DNA from: Pararhodobacter sp.
GTDB lineage: Bacteria; Pseudomonadota; Alphaproteobacteria; Rhodobacterales; Rhodobacteraceae
DNA length: 41,357 nucleotides
Assembly: GCA_020832665.1 (NCBI GenBank)
Contig: JAFIEG010000037.1
Location: 1 to 41,357 of the forward strand
Reading direction: 5' to 3'
The position numbers and the translations under genes are program-made. Below the pieces are notes generated by a model. The model worked only from the letters and a program-made list of their open reading frames with translations. It ran no database searches and was not told the DNA's origin. This document shows positions 1-6,918 of the stretch, one piece after another; the stretch's first letter is position 1; every line of letters begins with the position of its first letter.

Positions 1-41
<41 letters not shown>

Positions 42-120
42 CGCCCCTTGGCGGGGTCGCGGTGCCCGGCCGCTGCCGGTGGGAAAACACTCGGGCGTCG
101 TGCCGGGGTGGCGGCGTGGC

Positions 121-149
121 ATGAGTATTTTCGGCAAGATGAAGGGGGT
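121..149 (+). repeat. Tail-only copy of the dispersed intergenic element
   Basis: Bases 124-144 match the conserved tail of the three-hairpin element (AGTATTT, then a variable base, GGC, AAGATGAAG) with two differences from the copy at 14314. The upstream hairpins are not recognisable. It lies immediately before the start codon at 155, so its final G-run may also serve as a ribosome binding site. Confidence 0.65.
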
Positions 150-154
150 GGGCG

Positions 155-601
155 ATGTTGCGGATGATCGATCTGCCGCCGGTCTGGCTGGCCGGATTTG
201 CCTTGCTGGCCTGGCTGGGGGCGATGCCGGTTTTCGATGGCGCGGCGGCGCGGGTGCTGTTCGGGGCCGGGGTGGCGGTGGGGCTGGCCGGCGCGGTGCT
301 GATGGCGCTGGCTGCCTGGGCGATGTGGCGCGCGCGCACCACGATCATTCCGCGCCAGGCGCCCTCGCGGCTGGTCACCGACGGGGTATTCGCCTTTTCG
401 CGCAACCCGATCTATCTGGGCGATCTGATGATTCTGGCCGGGCTGTCGCTGATCTGGCAATCCTGGCTTGGGCTGGTGCTGGTGCCGGTGTTGGGATGGG
501 TGCTGTCGGCGCGCTTCATCCGCGGCGAAGAGGCGCGGTTGCGCGCCGCCTTCGGGGCCGAGGCAGAGGCCTGGATGGCGCGGGTGCGGCGCTGGCTTTA
601 G
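155..601 (+). CDS. Isoprenylcysteine/phospholipid-type membrane methyltransferase family protein
   Basis: This is a 148-residue integral membrane protein with three to four hydrophobic segments (roughly residues 10-30, 34-57 and 86-113). The signature of the ICMT/PEMT-like family is clear: a segment GVFAFSRNPIYLGDL around residues 77-91 and a C-terminal acidic/Arg stretch (EEARLRAAFG..AEAWMARVRRW). Members use S-adenosylmethionine to methylate a lipid, isoprenoid-cysteine or other membrane-bound substrate; the substrate here cannot be told. The ATG at 155 follows a G-rich run that can act as a Shine-Dalgarno sequence. It converges on the Lrp gene, with 9 bases between the stops. Length is normal for the family. 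Confidence 0.8.
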   Translation: MLRMIDLPPVWLAGFALLAWLGAMPVFDGAAARVLFGAGVAVGLAGAVLMALAAWAMWRARTTIIPRQAPSRLVTDGVFAFSRNPIYLGDLMILAGLSLIWQSWLGLVLVPVLGWVLSARFIRGEEARLRAAFGAEAEAWMARVRRWL

Positions 602-610
602 CGGCGGGTT

Positions 611-1075
611 TCAGACCGGCAACTCGGTTGTGTACTTGATCTCTTCCATCGACAGGAGCGCGGTCACGTTATGGATGCGCACATCGCGGATTAGCCCCTG
701 GTAGAAGGCGTCATAGGCGCGCGCATTCTTCACCCGCACCTTTAGGATATAATCGATATCGCCGGCCAGGCGGTGCGCTTCCAGCACTTCGGGGCGCGCG
801 CGCACCGAGCCGAGGAAGCGCTCCTGCCAGTCGGGCTCGTGCTCGGCGGTGCGGATGAGCACGAAGAAGCAGGCCTCCAGCCCCAGCGCTTCGGCATCCA
901 GCAGGACGGTCTGGCGGGTGATCACCCCGGTCTCGCGCAGCTTGCGGATGCGGTTCCAGACCGGGGTCTTCGAGGAATTGACCTTGCGCGCGATCTCGTC
1001 GAGCGACTGGTCGGCGTCGCGCTGCAACTCCGCCAGGATGCGGCGGTCGAGGGGGTCGAGTTCGGCTGCGCTCAT
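611..1075 (-). CDS. Lrp/AsnC-family transcriptional regulator
   Basis: A 154-residue protein with the standard two-domain Lrp layout. Residues 5-60 form an N-terminal winged HTH (LDPLDRRILAELQRDADQSLDEIARKV..SSKTPVWNRIRKLRETGVI). Residues 65-150 form the C-terminal RAM/ACT-like effector domain, including LAGDIDYILKVRVKN. Proteins of this type oligomerise and respond to amino acids or related metabolites. GGAGCG precedes the ATG. The gene is divergent from the DUF934/fpr pair. In related genomes, as I remember them, an Lrp gene sits divergent to the sulfite-assimilation operon, so sulfur amino-acid control is a reasonable guess but is not shown by the sequence. Confidence 0.9.
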   Translation of the reverse strand: MSAAELDPLDRRILAELQRDADQSLDEIARKVNSSKTPVWNRIRKLRETGVITRQTVLLDAEALGLEACFFVLIRTAEHEPDWQERFLGSVRARPEVLEAHRLAGDIDYILKVRVKNARAYDAFYQGLIRDVRIHNVTALLSMEEIKYTTELPV

Positions 1076-1291
1076 CCGCTGCTACGCTCCTGCTCCATTC
1101 GGGCCGCCGCGACCGCGCCATGATCGCGCGACCGCCGGGGGCACACGCTTGCGCAGGAACACGGGCTCGTTACCCCGGTCAGTCCCGGCGCCTTGATCCT
1201 TGTCATGTCGCGATGGCTCTGCCCGGGGCATTCTGGCTGCATCATTGATCGAGAATCGTCAAGAGGACTGGCAGGTTGACGGAGTGCTGAC
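1076..1291. promoter_or_regulatory. Divergent promoter region between lrp and DUF934
   Basis: These 216 bases separate two divergent start codons, so they should hold promoters for both genes and probably Lrp binding sites. No strong -35/-10 pair stands out. The stretch 1190-1262 is richer in A/T than the surroundings (GATCCTTGTCATG, TTGATCGAGAATCGTC). ACGGAG at 1279-1284 is the ribosome binding site for the gene at 1292. Confidence 0.4.
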
Positions 1292-1795
1292 ATGGGTATC
1301 ATCGTGACCGACCGGGGCTTGCGCCCCGACGACTGGAAGAATGGCTACATCCCGCTTGCCGCGCTGTCGGATTCGCCCGGGGCGGATATCGGCCCGCTTG
1401 CCGTCGAGATCGATACGCGCAGCTTCTGCGCGCGCCAGTGGCATCGGCTGCTGCAGGTCATGCCGCGCCTTGCACTGGTGCGTATCCGGCTGGCGAGCTT
1501 TGGCGATGCGGTGGCTTTCGAGCTGGCGCGGCGGCTGCGCGAGGCGGGTTTCATGGGCCGCATCCGCGCGCATGGCGCGGTACTGGCGCGCCAGTACACG
1601 CTGGCGCGGCGGGTCGGCTTCAGCGAGATCGAGCTGAACGCGTTGCAAGCACGGCTGCAACCGCCCGAGCATTGGCAGGACGTGGCACTGTGGATGCCCG
1701 ACGGGCTGGGCCACACCCCTGCCTTTGCCCAACTGCCGCCCCCTGCCGCCGACCCGGGCCAGGCAAACCCGCCCGCACCGCCACGCTGGGCATGA
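1292..1795 (+). CDS. DUF934 family protein, sulfite-reduction associated
   Basis: A 167-residue protein with the DUF934 core: DDW near residue 14, an aspartate-containing FGDAVAFELARRLREAGF..GRIRAHGAVLARQY at about 70-104, and RRVGFSEIEL after it. The family is of unknown biochemical function. It is almost always encoded beside cysH and cysI and is thought to assist assimilatory sulfate or sulfite reduction. Residues 135-167 are a Pro/Ala-rich tail. Here the gene is followed by fpr, as in relatives, but cysG, cysI and cysH are not between it and the divergent lrp, and they are not elsewhere in this window. The start has ACGGAG about 8 bases upstream. Confidence 0.85.
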   Translation: MGIIVTDRGLRPDDWKNGYIPLAALSDSPGADIGPLAVEIDTRSFCARQWHRLLQVMPRLALVRIRLASFGDAVAFELARRLREAGFMGRIRAHGAVLARQYTLARRVGFSEIELNALQARLQPPEHWQDVALWMPDGLGHTPAFAQLPPPAADPGQANPPAPPRWA

Positions 1796-1908
1796 CAGCG
1801 CCCTGATCTGGCACCGGGTGGGGTTTCGTTTTCCGCCCCCGGCGTATAAACGAATCGCCACCGATTGGCGTCAATCGCGCCGGATACACCCGCACGGAGG
1901 GCGACAGC

Positions 1909-2736
1909 ATGACACAGCTCGGCACCGGGCAAGCAACGAAACCGGCCGCGCGCACCCTGCCCGACGCGCAAACGGTCACCGAAGTGCGTCACTGGACGGA
2001 CAAGCTTTTCTCTTTTCGTTGCACCCGCCCGACAAGTCTGCGCTTCCGCTCGGGCGAATTCGTCATGCTTGGGCTGATGGACGAGCGCGGCAAGCCGCTT
2101 CTGCGCGCCTATTCGATCGCCTCGCCGAACTGGGATGACGAGCTGGAATTCTACTCGATCAAGGTGCCCGACGGCCCGCTGACCTCGCGCCTGCAACATA
2201 TCCAGCCCGGCGACCAGATCATCCTGCGCCCCAAACCCGTGGGTACGCTGGTGCATGACGCGCTGTTGCCTGGCAAGCGGCTGTGGATGCTGGCCACCGG
2301 CACAGGCGTCGCCCCCTTTGCCAGCCTGATTCGCGATCCCGAAACCTATGATAAATTCGAAACCGTCATCCTCATGCATACCTGCCGCGAGCAGGCCGAA
2401 CTGGAATACGGGCGTGAACTGGTCGAAAATCTGAGGGATGACCCGCTCATTGGCGAGATGGTCGCGGACAGGCTGCTCTACTACCCGACCACCACGCGCG
2501 AGAATTCGCCGCAGATGGGCCGGGTGACTGACAATTTGTCCTCGGGCAAGGTCTTTACCGATCTGGGCATTGACGGGCCGATGGACCCGGCAAGCGACCG
2601 CGCCATGATCTGCGGCTCGCTGGCCTTCAATATCGATGTCAAGGCCATCCTCGAAGGCTGGGGGCTGCGCGAGGGCGCCAATTCCGAGCCACGCGAATTC
2701 GTCGTCGAAAAGGCCTTTGTCGGCGACGGGGTCTGA
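1909..2736 (+). CDS. fpr: Ferredoxin--NADP reductase
   Basis: A 275-residue FAD flavoprotein that passes electrons between NADPH and ferredoxin or flavodoxin in the cytoplasm. The FAD-binding motif RAYSIASP is at 66-73, the phosphate-binding GPLTS at 89-93, the NADP-binding GTGVAPF at 131-137, and the family C-terminus EFVVEKAFVGDGV closes the protein. An extension of about 18 residues precedes the barrel. GGAGGG lies just upstream of the ATG. It follows DUF934 with a 113-base gap that holds a short AT-richer segment near 1848-1880, so it may have its own promoter. The pairing suggests it feeds electrons to a ferredoxin-dependent sulfite reductase or to oxidative-stress defence. Confidence 0.93.
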   Translation: MTQLGTGQATKPAARTLPDAQTVTEVRHWTDKLFSFRCTRPTSLRFRSGEFVMLGLMDERGKPLLRAYSIASPNWDDELEFYSIKVPDGPLTSRLQHIQPGDQIILRPKPVGTLVHDALLPGKRLWMLATGTGVAPFASLIRDPETYDKFETVILMHTCREQAELEYGRELVENLRDDPLIGEMVADRLLYYPTTTRENSPQMGRVTDNLSSGKVFTDLGIDGPMDPASDRAMICGSLAFNIDVKAILEGWGLREGANSEPREFVVEKAFVGDGV

Positions 2737-2743
2737 ACCCGCG

Positions 2744-2807
2744 CCCCTTCATCTTGCCCCAAATACTCCGGGGGGAGTCCGCGCAGCGGCCGGGGGGCAG
2801 CGCCCCC
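2744..2807 (-). repeat. Dispersed three-hairpin intergenic element, copy B
   Basis: Read on the minus strand, the element starts 11 bases after the stop of the M48 gene. It has hairpin 1 GGGGGC-GCT-GCCCCC (2793-2807), hairpin 2 GGCCGC-TGC-GCGGAC (2777-2791, one mismatch), hairpin 3 CTCC-CCCC-GGAG (2766-2777) and a conserved 21-nt tail (2747-2767). It fills the space between convergent fpr and the M48 gene and could terminate or protect either 3' end. Confidence 0.8.
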
Positions 2808-2818
2808 TTATTTCCCGC

Positions 2819-3514
2819 CTACCCGGCAGCGCCACCACCCAGCCAGCGTTCCTCCAGCGCCTCGATGGCGCGGATGCGATCGGCGCTTGATGGGTGGCTG
2901 GCCATCCATACCGGCGGGCCGCCGGCATGGCCGGTGATCTGCTCGAGCTTGGCAAAAAGCGATTTCTGCGGCACGGTGCCGATGCCGGAGCGGGTCAGCA
3001 GCGCCGCGGCGTATTCGTCGGCGGCGTATTCGTCGCTGCGGCTCAGCCCGGCGGCCATCAGCGTTACCAGCCCGCTGGCAATGAGCGCGCCGATGCCGGG
3101 CAGGAAGCGGTTGAGCACGCCCGCCAGCACCACGCGGATGGCGTTCTGGCCCGAGAAATCGATCATCCGCTTGCGGGTGTGGCCCAGCGCCACATGGCCC
3201 AGCTCATGCGCGATGACCGAGGCCAGCTCTTCGGCGCTCACCTCGCCGCGGCGGTAGCGATCCATGAAGCCGCGGGTGATGAAGATGCGCCCGTCGGGTG
3301 CCGCCAGCCCGTTCACCGGCGCGATCTCGTAAACCTGCACCCTGATCTCGGGCAGATCGAGCGCGCGCGCCATGCGGTCGGTCAGCGCCTTGAGGCGCGG
3401 ATCGCGCAAGGGCGCCGAGCGCGCGCTCAACTCGCGCCGCGTGCGCCAGGCCGAGAACTGATACATCAACAGCCCGTAGGCGATGATCAGCACGATGGGC
3501 AGGAATTTTGTCAT
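2819..3514 (-). CDS. M48-family membrane zinc metallopeptidase
   Basis: A 231-residue protein with an N-terminal transmembrane segment (residues 4-21) and the M48 catalytic site: HELGH at 103-107 supplies two zinc ligands and the catalytic Glu, and the third ligand is probably E162 in SDEYAADEYAA. A second hydrophobic stretch (about 125-157) follows the HELGH helix. Relatives such as HtpX act in membrane-protein quality control. The ATG at 3514 is preferred because family members begin directly with the hydrophobic segment; an upstream in-frame ATG at 3595 would add 27 basic residues with no Shine-Dalgarno sequence. It lies downstream of the acidic protein gene, separated by two strong hairpins. 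Confidence 0.88.
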   Translation of the reverse strand: MTKFLPIVLIIAYGLLMYQFSAWRTRRELSARSAPLRDPRLKALTDRMARALDLPEIRVQVYEIAPVNGLAAPDGRIFITRGFMDRYRRGEVSAEELASVIAHELGHVALGHTRKRMIDFSGQNAIRVVLAGVLNRFLPGIGALIASGLVTLMAAGLSRSDEYAADEYAAALLTRSGIGTVPQKSLFAKLEQITGHAGGPPVWMASHPSSADRIRAIEALEERWLGGGAAG

Positions 3515-3598
3515 GTTCCAGATATGGCGCGCCGAAGCCCGCGCTGCAAGGCCGGCCTTGCGGGCGCGCTTGCCGGCGGGGCGGGGCAGGCGCATGGG

Positions 3599-3631
3599 AA
3601 GGGGCGCGCCCCGGCCCGGTGCGCGCCCCTT
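3599..3631 (-). terminator. Perfect 11-bp hairpin upstream of M48 gene
   Basis: Arms AAGGGGCGCGC (3599-3609) and GCGCGCCCCTT (3621-3631) pair perfectly around an 11-nt loop. It lies between the acidic protein gene and the M48 gene, both minus strand. It could end the upstream transcript, although there is no clear U-run. Confidence 0.45.
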
Positions 3632-3651
3632 ATGTGTTCGATGATCAGCGA

Positions 3652-3674
3652 CGCCCCGCTCATTGCGCGGGGCG
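3652..3674 (-). terminator. Hairpin directly after the acidic protein gene
   Basis: Arms CGCCCCGC (3652-3659) and GCGGGGCG (3667-3674) pair perfectly with a 7-nt loop, 18 bases beyond the stop codon at 3693. Position and stability suggest a transcription terminator or 3'-end stabiliser. No T-tract follows. Confidence 0.5.
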
Positions 3675-3692
3675 CGCTATCAGCCCGAGATG

Positions 3693-4565
3693 TCAGGCCG
3701 CGTCCTCGGTTTCTTCGTCCTCGACCGGGTCATCGGTCCAGCCTTCGCCTTCGGCAAGCATGGCGATCTGCAGGCTGCTGGTGTCGATGCCCTGTTCCTG
3801 CATTGCCTCGATGGCGTCCTCATAGGCTTGCACCAGAGCCTCGTAGCTTTCGAACCCGCCTTCGGGTGCCACGATCGTCAGTTCCGGGTCAAAGGTAGTT
3901 GCCCCTTCCGGCCAGAAGCGGACTTCCTGCAACTCATCGAGACCGAAGGTTTCTCCCGCCTCTGCATCCGCCTGCCACAAGGCGACATAATCGGCAAAGG
4001 TGCCCTCGGCATCCTCGTCCAGATCACCAAGTTCATAGAACTTGCCGCCGCCCCCTTCAGGGTTGGAGACAAAGAACACCTTGTCATAGGTTGCGGGGTC
4101 TTCACCGTTGTCGTCGCCGTTGTCATCACCGTTCTCGGGATCGCCCGAAACACCCTTGATCGAGCCGCCGCCATTGACCGAGGTGGCGCGGATGCCGAAG
4201 AAATCGATATCGTCGAGGCTGTCCAGCCCGTCCAGATCCACCGTGAGCGTCTCGCCCTCCGTCAGGAAGGTTTCCTTATCCTCGCCCTCGCGGCCTAGGC
4301 CCGGGCGGCTAAGTTCCGCGCCGCCTGCCCAGGTGACCTGCTCGCCCTCATATTGCGAGCCCTCGCCATTCATGTTGAGCGGCCCTTTCGTGGGCGCGGC
4401 ATTGTCGCCGTCATAGTCTTCGCTCGACCAGTAAAAGGCGTTGACGTCCATGGAGCCTTCGTCGACGGTGATATCGGCCTTGAAGCTGCCAGGATTGTCC
4501 GGGTCTTCATAGACGGTGACGGTGTAGGACAGCCCGTCCTGGCTATAGGTAAAGGTCTTGCTCAT
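3693..4565 (-). CDS. Highly acidic protein, cadherin/adhesin-like N-terminal domain, function unknown
   Basis: About 290 residues, extremely rich in Asp and Glu, with no signal peptide or membrane segment. Residues 1-145 (YTVTVYEDPDNPGSFKADITV..MDVNAFYWSS..LNMNGEG..ETLTVDLDGLDSLDDIDFFGIRATSVNGGGSIKG) resemble, from memory, beta-rich units found in large RTX/VCBS adhesins. A linker NGDDNGDDNGED follows at about 149-160. Residues 165-290 form a second, different acidic region ending VEDEETEDAA. The ATG at 4565 is chosen because GGGGAT and AAGAG lie upstream; an in-frame ATG at 4592 is possible. It has its own likely promoter (4708-4736) and 3' hairpins, so it is monocistronic. Calcium binding or surface display without a classical signal is plausible, not shown. 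Confidence 0.6.
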   Translation of the reverse strand: MSKTFTYSQDGLSYTVTVYEDPDNPGSFKADITVDEGSMDVNAFYWSSEDYDGDNAAPTKGPLNMNGEGSQYEGEQVTWAGGAELSRPGLGREGEDKETFLTEGETLTVDLDGLDSLDDIDFFGIRATSVNGGGSIKGVSGDPENGDDNGDDNGEDPATYDKVFFVSNPEGGGGKFYELGDLDEDAEGTFADYVALWQADAEAGETFGLDELQEVRFWPEGATTFDPELTIVAPEGGFESYEALVQAYEDAIEAMQEQGIDTSSLQIAMLAEGEGWTDDPVEDEETEDAA

Positions 4566-4707
4566 CTCTTGATCATCCCCCTTGGCCGGCACGCAAAGAA
4601 TTGCATTCGGCGCACGCGCGTTAACCTGGAAAAACCAACCTGGCGACCAGCCGCCCGGCGTGGCTGGCCCCGCTCCCGCCGGCAGAAGCGGGCATGAACC
4701 AGCAGCG

Positions 4708-4736
4708 ACATTACTGGTTTAGAATGAGTAAAGCAA
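4708..4736 (-). promoter_or_regulatory. Sigma-70-like promoter for the acidic protein gene
   Basis: On the minus strand, TTGCTT (4731-4736) and TAATGT (4708-4713) are separated by exactly 17 bases, in an AT-rich patch that stands out in this region. It lies about 145 bases before the ATG at 4565, leaving a long 5' leader with no recognisable riboswitch. Confidence 0.45.
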
Positions 4737-4843
4737 TCTGGCTTCCGGAAACAATGCGTTCATATTTTCGAGTTAATGCTGACTCTTTGGCACCTGTTTG
4801 AATTGCCCGCTTTCGCCGTGCCCCCGGGCGGTTTCGGCCGGGT

Positions 4844-5575
4844 TCAGCCCAGCAGAAGCGTTGCCGCCATCATCGCGGCGAAGCCGGCGGTGACCAGCGC
4901 GCCGGTCTGGCCGCTGTCGAGCCCCGTCTGCGCGTCGGGCATCAACTCGGCGAAGATCATCCACAGCATGGCGCCGGCGGCCAGCCCCAGCCCCAGCGGC
5001 AGCCAGGGCGAGAAGGCCAGCACGAACAGAAAGGCCGGCACCGCCAGCAACGGCTGCGGCAGCGACGAGGCGATGGCGAAAAGCCCCGCGCGTGTGACCG
5101 AGGCGCCGCGCGGCACCATCACCAGCGCGATCGCCAGCCCCTCGGGGATGTTGTGCAGCGCGATGGCCAGCGTGATGAATTCGCCCAGCCGCTCGCCGCC
5201 GCCCCAGGCCACGCCCACGCCGATGCCCTCGGCCGCCGAATGCGCCGTCATCACCGCCATGATCAGGAACACCTTGCGCCGCGCCTGCGCGCCGTCATCG
5301 TGCAGCTTCGCCTCGGGCAGAAGCGCGCGCGCCAGCCAGATCAGCGCCAGCCCGGCCACCACCCCGGCGAGGGTGCGCCGCGCATCCAGCGCGAAGCCCT
5401 CCTGGATCAGGCTGAACGAGGCCGCCAGCATCAACCCCGCCGCCAGCGCCGTGCCGATGGCGCGCGCGCGCTCGCCGCTGTTGCGCATCGCCAGCAGCGG
5501 CAGCGCCCCCAGCCCGGTGGCCAGCGCGGTGATCATGGCGGCGATGAAGACGACAAGAACGCTGGGCGGGTCCAT
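4844..5575 (-). CDS. ZIP-family metal transporter
   Basis: A 243-residue inner-membrane protein with about eight hydrophobic segments and both ZIP signature helices: TAHSAAEGIGVGVAWGGG (TM4) and LAIALHNIPEGLAIALV (TM5), whose His, Asn and Glu residues line the metal site. ZIP proteins import zinc, iron or manganese into the cytoplasm. The loop after TM3 (LLPEAKLHDDGAQARRK) carries one His. The ATG at 5575 is preferred; a TTG at 5584 would add three residues. It lies 41 bases after glucokinase on the same strand and may be co-transcribed, though the functions are not obviously linked. Two direct GCAATCAC copies (5581-5588, 5591-5598) sit in the junction. Confidence 0.88.
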   Translation of the reverse strand: MDPPSVLVVFIAAMITALATGLGALPLLAMRNSGERARAIGTALAAGLMLAASFSLIQEGFALDARRTLAGVVAGLALIWLARALLPEAKLHDDGAQARRKVFLIMAVMTAHSAAEGIGVGVAWGGGERLGEFITLAIALHNIPEGLAIALVMVPRGASVTRAGLFAIASSLPQPLLAVPAFLFVLAFSPWLPLGLGLAAGAMLWMIFAELMPDAQTGLDSGQTGALVTAGFAAMMAATLLLG

Positions 5576-5616
5576 CAGGGGCAATCACTGGCAATCACGG
5601 GCAGGGTATGGGCAAC

Positions 5617-6624
5617 TCAGCCGCGCTGGCCGGCTGTCACGTTTTCGAGAAAGGCCGCGCAACCGGCAAGGGCGGCGTAATCGTCCTCGATCAGATGGAT
5701 GGAAAATTGCTCCATCAGCGCCGCGTATCGTCCCATCTCGCAAAAGGCCTGCGCCAGCCCCAGCCCCGGCAGGTGCGGCGCCATCGCCCGCGCCACACCG
5801 CCGAAAAGATAGATGCCGCCAAAGGGCAGATGCGTCAGCGCCAGATCGGCCAGCGCCCGGCCCAGAAGCCGCGCATAGAGCGCCGCCGTGGCGCGCGCCT
5901 CGGCCTCGCCGGCATCGAGCGCGGCCGAGATTTCCGCCGCGCTGGCATCAGTGCCGCTGCGCCAGCGATGGATCGCCTCCAGCCCGCGCCCGCAAAGTGC
6001 CTCTTCCACCGTTGCCAGCGCGTGTTCGCTGGCCAGCGCGCGGGCGAATGCGCGCTCGTCGCGCGCCTGCGCGGGCAGATGCGCATGGCCGCATTCCGAG
6101 GCCGGCACCACAAGCCCGCCCCCGGCGCGATGCACCGGCACGGCGTTGAAGCCGGTGCCGATACCCACCACCAGCCTTGCCGCCGATGCCGCGCCGGTCT
6201 CGTCCGTCGCCAGTGCCGACGAAACCAGCGGGCGGATGCGCGCGGGCGCGATGCGATCGAGCGCATGGCCCTGCGCCTGCAGATCGTTGATCAGCAGCAC
6301 CGGCACATCGCCGCCGGCGAGCGCGCGCAGGCGGTCGCGGTCGATTGTCCAGTCGAGATTGGTCATCACCAGCCGGTCACCGCGCACCGGCCCGGCCGCG
6401 GCCACGCAAAGCCCGCTGATATCGCTCACCGCATGCGCCTGCATATAGGCCTCCAGCAGCGGCTCCAGCCCGCCCTGCCCGGCATTTTCCAGCCGCCTTA
6501 TGCTGCCCGGGCGCAGCACGCCGTGATCGGCCAGCGCCACGCGGCTATGGGTGCCCCCGATATCGGCCACCAGCTGCGGCGGCGGGGTGAAGGGAAAGGG
6601 TTTCAGGCGGCGGGTTTCGGTCAT
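5617..6624 (-). CDS. glk: Glucokinase
   Basis: A 335-residue cytoplasmic enzyme that phosphorylates glucose with ATP to feed the Entner-Doudoroff or glycolytic pathway. The phosphate-binding DIGGTHSR is at 21-28, TNLDW at 88-92, LINDLQAQG at 111-119 with the catalytic Asp at 114, GTGFNA at 156-161 and ECGH at 177-180. The ATG at 6624 matches the family start; upstream in-frame codons to 6798 read as low-complexity non-coding sequence. The C-terminal part carries YLFGGVARA and matches the Pfam glucokinase type rather than ROK. A CGCTAACA site about 60 bases upstream matches the motifs before the two gap genes and suggests shared carbon control. Confidence 0.92.
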   Translation of the reverse strand: MTETRRLKPFPFTPPPQLVADIGGTHSRVALADHGVLRPGSIRRLENAGQGGLEPLLEAYMQAHAVSDISGLCVAAAGPVRGDRLVMTNLDWTIDRDRLRALAGGDVPVLLINDLQAQGHALDRIAPARIRPLVSSALATDETGAASAARLVVGIGTGFNAVPVHRAGGGLVVPASECGHAHLPAQARDERAFARALASEHALATVEEALCGRGLEAIHRWRSGTDASAAEISAALDAGEAEARATAALYARLLGRALADLALTHLPFGGIYLFGGVARAMAPHLPGLGLAQAFCEMGRYAALMEQFSIHLIEDDYAALAGCAAFLENVTAGQRG

Positions 6625-6681
6625 GTCGCTCGCTGCGCGGATTGCGGTTCCTGGCTTGCCGGGGGGCGGATGGCCCGACCC

Positions 6682-6692
6682 TGTCGCTAACA
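6682..6692. promoter_or_regulatory. Partial operator TGTCGCTAACA upstream of glk
   Basis: TGTCGCTAACA shares its CGCTAACA half with the palindromes upstream of gap1 and gap2 but has a shortened left half. It lies 58-68 bases before the glk start. A weak or half-site for the same regulator is the simplest reading. Confidence 0.35.
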
Positions 6693-6767
6693 GCCTAGAC
6701 CAGGCGACCGGTCGGGGGGAAGCGCATTCGCGCCGACGGCATTGCGCGGCGCGTGATACCAAGCCAG

Positions 6768-6825
6768 GTTGATCAGTTCGGGAAGCACGGCGGGACATTG
6801 CCGCCGAGCGGCCGAACTGTTCAAC
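6768..6825. repeat. 14-bp inverted repeat with 30-nt spacer in glk/exported-protein intergenic region
   Basis: GTTGATCAGTTCGG (6768-6781) and CCGAACTGTTCAAC (6812-6825) are inverted copies matching at 13 of 14 positions. They lie in the 294-base gap between divergent glk and the exported-protein gene at 6919, and could be a paired operator or a long stem-loop in the leader. Confidence 0.5.
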
Positions 6826-6918
6826 CGGAAACCATATGACGCGACGTCACCGGCTATCGGCAGGCTGCCGGGCGCGTCATACGCTTGCGGGCGGCGGTGT
6901 CGAGGCGACACTGGCGTC

